From: Coffea arabica | Taxonomy: Eukaryota; Streptophyta; Magnoliopsida; Gentianales; Rubiaceae | Length of the DNA stretch: 64,000 nucleotides | Direction: 5' to 3' | Assembly (NCBI RefSeq): GCF_036785885.1 | Contig: NC_092320.1 | Span: 14,881,557-14,945,556 of the forward strand | Shown here: piece by piece, positions 35,301-46,753 of the stretch | How positions within the stretch are numbered: position 1 is the stretch's first letter | How the letters are laid out: the number at the start of each line of letters is the position of its first letter | Program-made: the position numbers and the translations under genes | The notes under the pieces: generated by a model | What the model was told of the DNA's origin: nothing | The model's input: the letters and a program-made list of their open reading frames with translations, nothing else | Databases searched by the model: none

Positions 35301-38300
35301 AACAAAGCACATACAAACATAGAATCAAGAAAGCCTTCGAGTACCTAACATTCCAATAGATGGAGAATGCCGCAAGATTCGGACAAATGCTTGTTATAAC
35401 TTCAACTCCTTTATCTGAAATCTTCTGGCAGCCATTTAGGTTCAAAGACTCCAGATTCTTAAGGGCATCCACAAACTTCAAAGAATAGATATTCTCATAA
35501 TAAGGACTTTCAATTCACCAAAAAAAAAAATCTGTACTGAAATTCCATATGCATAGGCCACAGAACTCAGTTTTAAAGTACTTTAAGACAGTGTCAAAAC
35601 ATTTCCACAACAATCAGGCCAGAGTAAAGTATAAATTTAAACTGTGTTCCTTTTATTAAGTCAAAGAGTTGTACTTGTATAAACCAAAACCAGGGTCTAG
35701 CTTTGGGAACAAATTATAGAATTTCATTGTTTTCACTCAACTCAGGAAGTTAAACAAGCAGAACTATCCATGTAAGGATATATGGATTTGTCATTAAATG
35801 AGTGTAATCCCTGTTTGGGAAGAGGCTTATTGATGGAAGATTCAGGCGAACAATCAGCAAACTCCTAGAAAAACAGAACTCGTATTTGTTATGGGGAATC
35901 AAGGCTCCAGGCTAAGCCAACCTTACTCACAGCACCTAACTTTCTCTGGCACATTTAGCTTAGCTATGCTTCCACTCAATAGGCCGCTTTAGCTACCTCT
36001 CCACTTTCCCCATCAAGTAACTTATGAAAACAGGCAGTCAAATTTAAAGCATAAAGAGCAAAGCCAAGCAATAATTCATCATCTACCTAAGCTAATCTAA
36101 GAGAATAAATAAATGAAAATATGACCAAGATGCAGGACAAAGCTAGAAGCACTTGAATACTGGATTGTACTGAGGTTTGATTTTCGGCAAAAAGTATGCA
36201 TGAATATATACACAGAGAATGGAAACAACAGGAACTCAAGTGATTTAGACAATCTGGGGAATATTTCTGTATTCTGTTATTTTAAGATAACATGTAAGGA
36301 TGAAACACTTCATTTTGATGAATTGCAGTCAAAAGCATACAGTAAGACAAGCATCACCTGACTTGTATGATTGTGGAAAAGATCAAGTTTGAGGAAGTAA
36401 ACCTAATGTGCTACACAATAAGGCAGAAGCAAGAACTAAATAATTGAAAGAGTAAATAACCTGACTGGTTTTCCAACATAACCAATGCTAGAGGTGGCAC
36501 TATGGATAAATGGTTCATAATTAGTTTTGACTTAATGGATGATGGATGAAATTCATCCAATCCATTTAGATCCATTTATTAAATGGATCTAAATGGATGG
36601 ATCTAAATGGATTAAATACAAACCAATTATCCATTTATAATCCATTTAAATATTTTTGTTACTTTTTTTTTTGCATTACCATTTCTTGTAATATGAAGAT
36701 ACTTTTTTATGTACTTGTAAATTTTAGGTGCACTTGAATGAGAAAGAGGACATATTTTAGGTACTCTGATTATTATATGGTTATACATCCACTTCCCTAT
36801 ACTTGGCATGCAATAGACTGCTTTAGATGGAATTTGGTATCAGGTCCATTCCTGTTTACCATGGCTGACGCATTACAAACATTCTGCCATGGCAGCAAGT
36901 TGAGCATGGTCGTGTGGAATGTAAGTGATGGCATCACAAACCAATCGTTTACACTCGCTAAAGGCTGCGGGCTTCATTGCCCAATGCAGACTAGTTCTAA
37001 GGAATTGCAAAGCAGTTGTATCCTCTTTAAATTCAAATAGCATTCTTTTCGGTTCCTGTGGACAAGTCCAAATTTGAAATTTTGAATGGACCAGCATGGA
37101 ATACTAGATTTTATGCAAGACAAATACTGGATTCAACGTTCTCAGGGGAATTTCATCAAGCACTTCATAAACATAATAAGCATAGTGCTAGTAACAACAC
37201 CTTCATGAATAGCTAAACAAATTAGTCTTGTTTAAATAGATTAATGATCACTGATTCATGTAAATTATTCTTATGATGTTGGACCTGTGCTTTTTTACCT
37301 GCTGATTTGAGGTACAACTTTTTTGTATGACGTCGTCAGTGAGAAATTGCGTGAAGAATGTCACTGAGATTGAGCTTGAACGCTTGGCAAATGAAGTTCT
37401 ACTAGTCTTAAATTGTCAGATGAGCTTTCACCTAAGTTTTTCTTGATAAAACTGAGGTTAATGGCCGTAGAACAGAAGTATATTTGGAATTTCTTTTGGG
37501 TCAGTTTTTGGAGAGTTGCAAGAAGGGACAGAACATCAGGACTCTGAAACTAGCGGACTCTTGTGTTTTAGTCATTTCCTTTCCTTTCCTTTTATTTGGT
37601 TTTTAAATAAATGGATATATATGGTTTTTGTGGATAATCCATGTAAATCCATTTAATTTAATGGTTTTACTTTGATTAACCATTTAAAACCAACACTATA
37701 AATGGATAATCCAAATCCATTTAATTATGAATTATATGGATGGATAAATGGATTTCAATCCAAATTGCCACCTCTAACCAATGCTTCCAAGTGAAAAAAA
37801 TAGTAATATTATAGGTTTAAGATACCGAATGGTACCTTGCTTTTAAGAATTTCAAGATTCTTATCTTCAATATCTCGTGCAAACTCAAGGTTTATGTTCT
37901 TCACATTGTGATATCTTGGCTGCAAGAAAAAATAAACACGAAAAAGTAAATCTCACCACCATTTAATTAATCATTCTTGACAAATTTCACAAGGTAGCAG
38001 AAGTACTATCCATTAGACCCCATTGCTAGACAAACTTGCGTGGAAGCAGATTGAGAGCAAACTCTCTTATAATGAGACCAAAACTACCAGTAATGACTCT
38101 TGTTTCAGAAGTAGCAAACTTTTCTCAGCAAGGAAAAGACCTGAAAATTTAAGAGGGGCTGCAAAGAACTTACTAGTGAAAGAGCTGCGACAAGGCGATC
38201 TCCAGCATTATTCATCTCATGCAAATCAATAACCTGTAAGTTTAACAAGAATGAACAAACGCCAGAATCAATACCCCAGTCGCAATTAGAAAACAATCCA

Positions 38301-38744
38301 AACTTTGCAGTAATGTGCGAATTCAATTACTATTAGTAAAACCCATGAAGTAAAATTCCAATTTCATGGAGAATGTATCAATCCTTGCATTAACCTGTGA
38401 GCTTAACAGTAATTAGTAAATCCCAGAATTAAAATTCCAACTGCATTAGGAAAAAGATTGACTCTTTGAGCATTAAAAAACAGGGAAAAGATATAATTAA
38501 GTAGGGGAGTTAAGAGGAGGAATGGACTGACCAACCAGATGGAGGGATGGGAGATGAGAGTGCGGTGAAGCCAGGGGCTGACTAATAAGAGAGAGATGAG
38601 GTCTCTCTGATGAAGTTTGATGCAGGTACAGACTGCCTTCATCACCCTTGGAATTGTTTCTTTGTTCCATAATGCTTCTTCTACTTCTACTTCCTCTTCC
38701 TCTCCTCCTATATCTGTTGATTCTTCTGCACATCTCCTCTCCAT
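32326..38744 (-). CDS. F-box/LRR protein (At3g58530-like), 367 aa, 12 exons
   Basis: Substrate-recognition subunit type of an SCF ubiquitin ligase; the target is unknown. Minus-strand exons: 38744-38532, 38233-38174, 37919-37836, 35475-35345, 35232-35157, 34321-34251, 33856-33770, 33648-33576, 33450-33383, 33308-33240, 32989-32884, 32391-32326. All frames join, giving 368 codons with stop. After an acidic start (EEEEVEVEEALW) comes a divergent F-box (about 28-72: IPRVMKAVCT, RDLISLLLVSPWLHRTLI, HPSIWL). Cysteine-containing LRRs follow, with the rhythm LESLNLNGCQKISDKGVE, ITDLNLSGCK, LESLNLTRCIKLTDGGLQ, LRFLDLCGAQNLTDDGL, LNLTWCIHVTDVGVK and LTTLDVNGCVGIK. The C-terminus, LRQLFPKLKCFKVHS, matches the Arabidopsis homologue as I recall it. 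Most LRR boundaries coincide with exon boundaries. Intron 3 (35476-37835) is enlarged by a complete hAT insertion at 36489-37776. No single exon shows the full gene. Confidence 0.93.
36489..37776. mobile_element. Complete non-autonomous hAT element in F-box gene intron 3
   Basis: The ends TAGAGGTGGCA and TGCCACCTCTA are perfect inverts. The flanking duplication ACCAATGC is exact (36481-36488 and 37777-37784), 8 bp as for hAT. Both ends are packed with ATCCATTTA and AATGGAT repeats in both orientations, the expected subterminal transposase-binding pattern. The middle (about 36660-37590) is of different composition. It contains a minus-strand frame (36873-37097, roughly EFKEDTTALQF..SECKRLVCDAI) that faintly resembles a plant RNase-H-like domain, possibly captured sequence. 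No hAT transposase is present. The insertion is in an intron, away from splice sites. Confidence 0.88.
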
Positions 38745-39760
38745 TTACTTTGTTTCTCCTCCTCAATAACTCGATTTAGGAGCAACACAGTACTAGCAGG
38801 GAAAATAAACAAGAGGATATTCTAGCCTATTCCAAGGAAGTGGGGGAGGGAGGTCTAACTGGATCCGATGGGAACGTCGCCTATTGTGATTCAAATGTAC
38901 ATTTTATGCATGTTTGAACGTTTTCTTCTGCTTGTTTTATTTTTTGGTTAAGGATGAGGGCCTCAAAATGAAAAATAAGAAGAGGGCTCTTTTTATTTTC
39001 ATTTTCACAAGTGTTGAGAAAACGCAAAAATTTTTAGTTCGGAAGTCAGTCGCGTTTGGATTAAAATATATAATGTACGGTGTGCACGAGGTAATAAGAA
39101 TAATTAAAAAATATGATCACGAAAGATGTAATTTTTTTTTTTTTGAAAAATTGCAACCAAAACATGACGGCTGCGTTCAAAATTTTTTTTGTCATTGCCT
39201 ATAAACAAGCCATATTTAGATTTCTGCAACATAATTTTAAGTGATCTTTACATTTCCTTTAGAAAAAAAATGCACCACTACTACCTCTTCAAACATTTTA
39301 AAGGCATAGGACATGTGAGCAATTTAGAATTTTTTTCAAAATAATTTTACATACTAGTATTAGTACAGTATATATTTAGAAAAATTTTGTGGTCTCTTTT
39401 AAGTGCTATTTCCCTTATTTGTATCTCTCACTAAAAGTAATAATTTAAATCTTAAATATTTAATAATGTTTAATCTAAAAGTCAATAACATTTTTTTCAC
39501 CATCCAACAATGAATTTTATTTGTAGTCTTGTAAATATAATACCCAAAAAGGAAATGTATTTATAGATGTTATGAATTATTTCCATGATGTGGTGTGGTG
39601 AAAAGAAAAACGAATGAATCTTACATAATCACTAGTTGTAAAAAGTAAAAAAAAAAAAAAAAAGAAAGAAAATAACACTAATGGTTAAGACAATTATGCG
39701 ATTTTTTTTTTTTTGAAAGACAAGAAATTAAGTCTAACCTTCTTGATACACCACTACTAT
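38745..39760. other. F-box gene 5' flank and AT-rich DNA
   Basis: The 5' leader and promoter of the F-box gene lie at the left. The rest has long A and T runs and no supportable gene. Confidence 0.45.
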
Positions 39761-39770
39761 ACTATAATGA

Positions 39771-40292
39771 TATCTATATATATACTTTTTATGCTATATA
39801 TAAAAAAAAATTTATATACACTATCAGTGTATACATTATCATGATTGGATAGATAATATATGAATAAATTTTGGATTTCAAAATCAAATTTTACACATGT
39901 GTTATATATCTAATGGTGATAGTGTACGCTTAAAGTGTATACAAATTTTTTTTTTTTTTTGAAACAAGTGTATACAAGATTAATCCATATATAAAAAGGT
40001 AAATTTTATATCCACAGGTAGTGTATACACTATTATTGTTAAATAAATTTGTACCACTTTATATTTTTCCTAAACTACCCTTACTAACTACCTAATATAA
40101 TCAACTACCAATTAGAGTTATGAATTATTTCTAAATAGTTATCTATTTATGCAATTTATTTTGGTGAATTTTTTAATATTTACTATCAAAAATGTAAAAC
40201 CAATTCTTCTGAAAATGATACATATTTACTCAAATTTTTAATAATATTTTCTTATTAGTTGCACACACATTGGTGTGTGCATTTTACATTAG
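39771..40292. mobile_element. Possible Helitron-type element, first 3' end
   Basis: A hairpin GCACACA-CATTGG-TGTGTGC at 40261-40280 is followed 8 nt later by TTAG (40289-40292) and then T. A stem-loop a short distance before CTRR is the 3' terminus of Helitrons; TTAG is a one-base departure. A TCTATATATATA start at about 39771 could be the 5' end, but this is a weak guess. There is no coding content. Confidence 0.3.
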
Positions 40293-40628
40293 TATATATA
40301 GAGAAAGGATAGGGTTTGGTCTAAACATTTTGTTGTCATTTTATGTGCTTCCATATTTACCCTCATACAAACTAATTTGAATTCCATTAACTACCCAAAT
40401 ATATGTTGTCAACATAACTACCTATATGCATTTTTTAATTTACTATTTAAACATATTTTTCAATATAACTATCCTTAAGAAGTAATTGCTAACATAACAA
40501 TCATTTTGTCAAAAACAATTTAAAATATTAGAGTTTGCATTAATAATAACAAAAACTATACAAAATTCATTCACCATAAAATATTATGCAATTCTTTGCA
40601 CACACATTGAGTGTGCATTTATCACTAG
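40293..40628. mobile_element. Possible Helitron-type element, second 3' end
   Basis: A hairpin GCACAC-ACATTGA-GTGTGC at 40599-40616 is followed 8 nt later by CTAG (40625-40628) and T, matching the canonical Helitron 3' end closely. It resembles the terminus 336 bp upstream, so the two may be related insertions or a nested pair. The 5' end is not identified. Confidence 0.35.
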
Positions 40629-40664
40629 TTTATAATTATACTATTCACCTGTTTAGTTATTATA

Positions 40665-41123
40665 AAAACTTTTTATTACTGTGACATAAAATGGTATATT
40701 GTTAACGGTTTGATAGTTGGCATGCAATTGACCAAATCACAATTAGAGATCGCCGTGGATAGGGAAGTTGGCAAGGTGTGAGAGGGGGGAGGGAGAGAGG
40801 TTGGTAGGGGAAGGGGGAACATAGAGGGAGGGAAGGAGAGAGGAGAGAAAAGAGGGAGAAGCAAAGGAAAGAGAAAGAGAAAAGGAAAACAAAAAATAAG
40901 GCAGGCTGTCAGTAGCGGAATGAGATGGCTGTGCTGTGGTGGGCTGAGGTGAGGGAGAAAGAAGAAAAAGTAAGGTAGGAAAAAAATATTTTTTGTGTGT
41001 TTTGAAATATTTTAAATGTATATTTAAAAAATTTTGGGATGCTTTTAAAGGTTCCTATAATTAAAATTATTTTAAAACTTGTTGAAGACAAATTTCTCAA
41101 AAAATTGAGGTGCCAAACTAGCT
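40665..41123. mobile_element. Degraded Harbinger-like element with purine tract
   Basis: The right half (about 40980-41123: TTTTTGTGTGTTTTGAAATA, later AAAACTTGTTGAAGAC, ending GGTGCCAAACTAGC) parallels the right half of the element at 10668-11852. Its middle, about 40770-40905, is a polypurine run like that element's. The left end is lost or strongly diverged, so no duplication can be read. Confidence 0.5.
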
Positions 41124-41194
41124 ATATATTGAGTGAAAAAAAAGAGAAGCAATAGAATAGAAAAGAGAAAAGTTATTGTAATTGTTACTAGACA

Positions 41195-41835
41195 TGGCCA
41201 TGATTCCAGAACTGTTGGTTTCGATTTGTGATTTCGATTCTTTTTGAAATGTGAAACCTAAACTGGCTCATATAGGGACGGTTACAATTTGAACTTATGA
41301 TTCTGATTTATAAACTAACTGTTTCGGTTTTGATTGTTGTTATAAAATTGACTATAAAAAAATATGACAATGAATGTTAAAAAAAAGAACTTTATTATGT
41401 TATCATGTGTAAGGAAAAAGAAGAATTGATGAAAATTTTATGAAAAAAAATATCTTATTATTAATTAGTTTAGATTGGTTTTAGGCTTAGATCAGTTATG
41501 GGATATAGATTTACTAATATAATGGAACAATGAGTTGTTAGGTAGGAATTGAAACTATTGGTTATTAGTTGTTGACTATTGATATTGAATTTTAAATTGA
41601 CTAAATATGTTTCGACAGTAAATATTTTTTTAGACAATTTGAACAGATCTTAAACTATCAGTTCCAATTTCAAATCAAAACTTTTATGAACTTGAAAGTG
41701 AATCTGAATCTTTAGTCACGATTATAGTTCCGATTCCAGTTTCAAAATTTCACTTTCGATTTTGAATCAGCAGACCACTAGATCTATTTCGGTCCGATTC
41801 TGGTTCAAACCTGAACCGGAGCACTCTTCTCTTGC
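41195..41835. repeat. Probable hAT-derived fragment
   Basis: Starts with ACTAGACATGGCCATGATTCC and contains many degenerate GATTTCGATTC / GATTCCGATTCC phrases on both strands, closing with TTCGGTCCGATTCTGGTTC. Such subterminal phrasing is typical of a plant hAT family, but I could not pair the two ends or find a duplication. Confidence 0.35.
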
Positions 41836-43257
41836 GTTCAAGAAAGGTGAAAAGGGCCCCAGTTATAATTTTGCTCCCTTCTCGCAGACACCAGACCTAT
41901 TGACTTAAAAATCTTCCTTGCTGATAGAAGGTCACCAACTGTTGCTTACCCTGAAACCTGTGTTTTTAAACTCGGATCGGACCGACCGATCGAACCGAGA
42001 ACCGATCAAGTGTTCGATTCGAGTTGCACTAAAAAATCAGATGTTTAAAACTTAGTCAAACCCGATCAAAGACCGGGTTTGATTGGCAAACCGGATGAAC
42101 CGGTTTGATACAAAGCCTTCTCTTTTTTGCTTTTCTTTCTTACAAACCAGCGGTGGGATCTTGGTGGGCCCGATGAAAAGATATATTGGGGCCTTCTTAA
42201 TTGAACCAGGGATCTGACATGACATGCACAGCACAGTTGGAGACCTCAGCCACTAAGTCCTGCGGCCCAAATCTTTTTTTTGAAAGGTCAAAGCAATTTG
42301 AATATTATGTTTTAGCTTCTAAGTTGTTAAAAATTATTAATATATCTCAAATATTTCATACTTTATAAATGTGACCCTAAAGTTTGGTGTTATTTTTCAA
42401 TCAAATTCATAATTTTAATTATAAACTTGTTAATGTTCATTGAATAATATAAATTGCTACTTAATTATTCTAATTTTTTTGTATTTTCTTATTAAATATA
42501 TTTAAATCATCAAATATATATGAATATACATGTATTAATATTAACATATTCTTAAGTATTTTATATACAATATTTTAATTTTTAAATAATTTTTATTTAT
42601 GACATCATCCGGTTCAATCTCGATCGAATCCGATCGAACTCATTGATCCCTGAAGACAACCGAGTCAATGCTCGGTCCGAGCCTGAAAACATAGCCCGAA
42701 ACCATTGCTGTCCATGAGACTACACTTCTTTCCGGCATCTTATTAAAGATCGCCTATGCAGTTTCCATATCACCAACCTTTTACATAACCAGAACATTGT
42801 ATTCCAAGAATTCCATATACAGAATGAGCTAACTCCAATTTTCGAGCTCTCAAAAGCCCACTGATAACCGAATTCCATGTCACAATACTCCTTTCTGGCA
42901 TGGACTCAAACAGCCCAATTGCAGATTCTATCTCTCCACGGCTCATACACCGTCCAATCAACGTATTCCACGAGACAACATCTCTTTTAGGCATATAGTC
43001 AAACACCTTTCGAGCCAAACCCAAATCCCCACAACAGTTGCCATAAAAATCCATAAGCGTATTCATAACAAACACACTTGATTCAAATCCCAACTTCACA
43101 ATCTGATTATGCACCATTTCACCTTCTCCCAACGCCTCAAAAGACTCAAAACATCTCAAAAGAAAAGTGAGTGTGAAACTGTTAGGCGAAATCATTGAGG
43201 CCCTCATCTTTTTACAAGTCAATTTTAGGATCGAAATTCTAAATTCTAAACCACCAG
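41836..43257 (-). pseudogene. PPR protein pseudogene split by a mobile element
   Basis: On the minus strand, 43257-42770 reads as pentatricopeptide repeats: VVSWNTLIGRCMSRGEIESA, LFESMPERSIVTWNSVISGL, ARKLELAHSVY. PPR proteins bind organellar RNA. The frame is broken near 42785, and PPR sequence resumes in another frame down to 42695 (VGDMETA, stop, AIFNKMPERSVVSWTAMVSG). There an element of about 735 bp interrupts the gene. Beyond it, at 41958 downwards, PPR-like sequence continues with a stop where Tyr is expected and then ATVGDLLSARKIF, before similarity ends near 41900. The N-terminal part is also missing: the first in-frame ATG is at 43207 and no organelle transit peptide is visible. At least one frameshift, two stops and one insertion make this a dead copy. 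Confidence 0.8.
41959..42694. mobile_element. Mutator-like miniature element inside the PPR pseudogene
   Basis: The ends are TGTGTTTTTAAACTCGGATCGG on the left (shown in part) and CGGTCCGAGCCTGAAAACATAG on the right (shown in part), an imperfect inverted pair. The flanks CCTGAAACC (41950-41958) and CCCGAAACC (42695-42703) form a 9-bp duplication with one mismatch, consistent with Mutator-like insertion some time ago. Next to each end are GATCGAACCGAGAACCGATC-type phrases in opposite orientation. The interior is AT-rich without a transposase frame. Confidence 0.65.
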
Positions 43258-43878
43258 AGTGGTCTCAGGTAAAGACTCTCTCTCTCTGTGTTCTTCTCTT
43301 TCTTGTTAAATATTTGTCACATATTTTCTTTTGCCTTCGTGCCCTAGTTGTGATTTTTACCCCTATCTTCACTTTATTTTAAATTTTTTTTTTTTTTGCG
43401 GTTGACATGATTCACCTAGTCGACAAGTTGTAGAGATGTTTGCCTTTTCAACGATTCGGGATTCACGAAATATGTTCGTGCAATTTTTTCTGCAAAACAA
43501 CTGAAAGATGGGATCTTTTATTTTCATGGAGCTATTAATTTTATTTTCTTTTGATTTTCTCCTTTTGTCTGACTTTTTTTTTCCGCATGCATTGTCTTTT
43601 GGCACACCACCACATTTTTAGTTGGATTTGCAAGGATGCAAAAGTCCATTGTTTGCTATTAAAAAACAGAAGCCATTTAGGCGTAAAAGAGATGTGAGAT
43701 ATGAATAGAGAAATCAAAGTTTTAGTGGGTTAGAGGTACTGGGTCCTGGTACGAGTGCGGACAGGAAAGTGGCAATAGTCATTGCTCTGACTGAAGGTCA
43801 TCCTGCAGGAGATTTATGTGCTTTGCCTCTTTTATGTCTAGAGGTTTTAAACAAATGCATATCGCTTGTTCAAAAGAT

Positions 43879-44040
43879 TTGAGCAGGATTGCCTCTTGAA
43901 GCCCCCCCTTGGGTCCGTCTATGTAGTTAAATTTAACTTACAGTCGGATCTAAGGGGAGGCTTGAGGATCCATGATTGCTGCAAAATTCTGAACTTTAAG
44001 CATTTGCGTTGTCGTGTGTTTAGGTTATGTCAAGTTGCTT
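43879..44040 (+). repeat. Direct repeat, copy 1
   Basis: Shares ordered blocks with 45251-45420: GATTGCCTC, TCGGATCTA, GGGGAGGCTTGAGGATC and CATGATTGCTGCAAA, with similar spacing. The origin is unknown; no terminal inverted repeats or duplications were read. Confidence 0.6.
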
Positions 44041-45250
44041 AAGACTTGAGTTTTCTTTTTAATTGTCATACCTTTCAGATATAGGAAGTGAGAATATTAT
44101 CATTTTGGTTTGGTTAATGCTTTTACTCATGCTTCTGAGTAAGAACATTATTATTAGTTAGGCATATTAAAAGTTAAATTAACTTGGATTTGCCACATAA
44201 AAGGAGAAACTATGTTGTACTGTATGCAGAAAGTTTTGGTAGTTTCACAAAACAGAAATAGACATGTGTTTGCTGAAATGCAATCACAATAATATAATCA
44301 GTGTCTGCATGATTACTGGGTTAGGAAAGCCCAAGATAGCTGACTTTAATCAATAAATTTATTGACAGAGAATCGCTATTCTTGCAATAATGATGCAAGT
44401 ATTTTTGTATAGGGACAGGAAAGAATATTGTTTCCCCAAATTGACAATAGACCTAATGCCCTTAGTGAAGCACAGGTGCATGGTTATCAAATCAATGCAC
44501 AAAAATAAGATTTGAGATGCTCACATGCTTTGATAATTATGTAGAAGTGCACAGTATGTTCTTCATGGGGGTCATTTAGCTTTCTGCAGCTCTGAATCAA
44601 CAATATTGCTTTCTAGCCCTATAAGCATTCAATCTGTGTTGTAGCAGTTTTCCTGATTATATGATTTGAACAAATAAATGTTTCAGTTATATTGAGCTTT
44701 CAAGTGTTTTTGGGAAAAAAAATTGAATGGTTGGAAGTTTATTGCGCCTGGACATATTTAATCTTAAGGGCATCTTAAGCTAAGAAAGTTACACCTACTA
44801 AGAAGAGAGGTGCAATGTCTATTTTGAGCATGAATATAGGAGCAATCTAGGCATGAAATGAAATCTGGATCCTTTCTTCACACACATGCTAATAAGGTTT
44901 TGAATTTATCTTTCAAAGCACACTGAGGTCTTCCTTTTTCCAATGATACTAGCATAAGTAGCAATGAGTTTCTTGATGTAACTTGATGTAATGTGCTTTT
45001 TAGGTGGATTGGATGTCCTCAGTAAGCTAACAATATTCCTCTATATATATTTTTTGCTTTAGGGATCACAGGTACTATTAAGTGTAGGGAACGAGTGTGA
45101 ACGTCTATCCTTTACTATTTTTAGTTTCCTCTAGGTTTACCTAATTTGTCCCAAAAGCTTTGAGATAAATGTTTGTTTTATATTAAAAGTTTTTGAGATA
45201 ATTGTTTGTTAGAACCTCAACTCAGAAGCTTATTGGTGACTATCAAATTT

Positions 45251-45420
45251 GAGCACGATTGCCTCCTGGATCCCCCTTCTAGCTCCGCCACTGCAATTGT
45301 GTTTGTTGCAGTGTCGGATCTATGGGGAGGCTTGAGGATCCATGATTGCTGCAAATTTTTTGAATCCTGATGATGTGAATTGCTTTGTATTTAGTTTATC
45401 TGAAGTGACTTGACATAATA
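45251..45420 (+). repeat. Direct repeat, copy 2
   Basis: Second copy of the segment at 43879-44040, about 1.37 kb downstream in the same orientation. It is somewhat closer to a consensus: it keeps CTAGCTCCGCCACTG, which copy 1 has altered. Confidence 0.6.
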
Positions 45421-46753
45421 ATCTTCTTTATGTGCTTACTTTTGGGGATGTAAAGTGTAACAGAGGGATTTATATGAATTTGAGTTAAAGTTCTTGATGC
45501 TGTGACAATCTTCCGCGTATAGGAATGTCATGTCGTATGCATTCACCAAGCATAGGATGTTAAAGGTTTATGCTGACTTATCTACTAAAGCATATCATGC
45601 AGGTCCAGAGAGATGCGGAGTAGTAGTTGTATAAGTATTCATTTTGCACCTTTTTGTAGTTTTTCTTCATTTTATGACTTTCAGCTCTCTTGGGTCATGT
45701 AGAGACATTCATCCAGTAGCCGGACTGAATCAAAGAAAAAGTTCATAGGCTTACCACATCCTTGTTCACTTTTGAAATGGTTCAACCAGGATTTTGTATT
45801 CTAACTCCATTTCTGTCCACATTTATAATCATTTTTTTAATTGGATTTAAGTGGAGAGGGGAGTAGGATTTAGTGACTAGCTTATACATGTTGATAATCT
45901 GACATGTCATATGTAGTGTTAAATACACAGAGAATCAGTTATTTGTAGATTATAATATGTAAGATTATTCATCCAATTAGAAGATTAAAGCTAATAAACA
46001 TGATGTAAACATACAACAGGGGATGTTAATGCAATTTATAAATTAGAGAAGGGATTGACTGTAACTAAAAGAAATCTCAGGAATGACCAGTATGGTGTAC
46101 ACAAAATATAACTTGGTGCTGGCATGAAACAGGTAACTGAATAGGTTATACAAATTCACCCTTATGCATGAGTAAGACAGGAATAATGTTGTAGTCCTAC
46201 AAGTTGAATTTTCCAGTGAGTGTTCTAGGTACATATGTGGTGGTAGTAACATTTCTGGAGCCTTTGCTGCCTTTTGTACAAGTGTATGAAATACTGGCAT
46301 ACATTAATAATTTATGTATCAAGATGAGATGAATTATTTGTTGTGTTCTCAGTTGAGTTTGTACATTGTAGCATTTTGAAGATTGTAAAGGTGATTTTTG
46401 GAGTAGCGTTTTGAAGATTGTAAAGGTGATTCTTGGGGGATGATAAAAAAGTGAAAGAAATCTCTATAACTGGATGGAGTAGCAATTCTGAGCTTTCTTT
46501 TTTTGGTTGGTGGTGCATGTAATCTCTTAGTTGTTTGTAATACTCTCTTTCTTTTTGGTCATCTTGCCTGCCATTTTTGGAGTTGGTCATTGGTTTCTAC
46601 TAAATTCCGAAGGGGCGGTCTTCTTTCCATCACTTGTTGCTAAGATGACCTTCAAACTCTCTCCCCAATTCCTTTCATTGCAGCTCCAGTTGAGAATGCT
46701 GGTTGACAGCCCATGAAAGCCTTTAAACACATAGATCACCAGTCAAATTTGCA

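Larger units (their letters stand above)
43258..46753. other. Long intergenic or leader-intron region upstream of COQ4
   Basis: No coding exon is recognised in about 3.5 kb. Two related segments, about 43879-44040 and 45251-45420, share GATTGCCTC, GTCGGATCTA, GGGGAGGCTTGAGGATC and CATGATTGCTGCAAA, so part of the region is a direct duplication. The stretch 46365-46440 repeats TTTTGAAGATTGTAAAGGTGATT. An acceptor-like TTTCATTGCAG at about 46671-46681 lies just upstream of the COQ4 start and may end a 5' UTR intron. Confidence 0.45.

Noticed and set aside
41195-41835. Complete hAT element
   Set aside because: Only one end has hAT-like phrasing; no matching opposite end or 8-bp duplication could be read, so it is listed only as a fragment.
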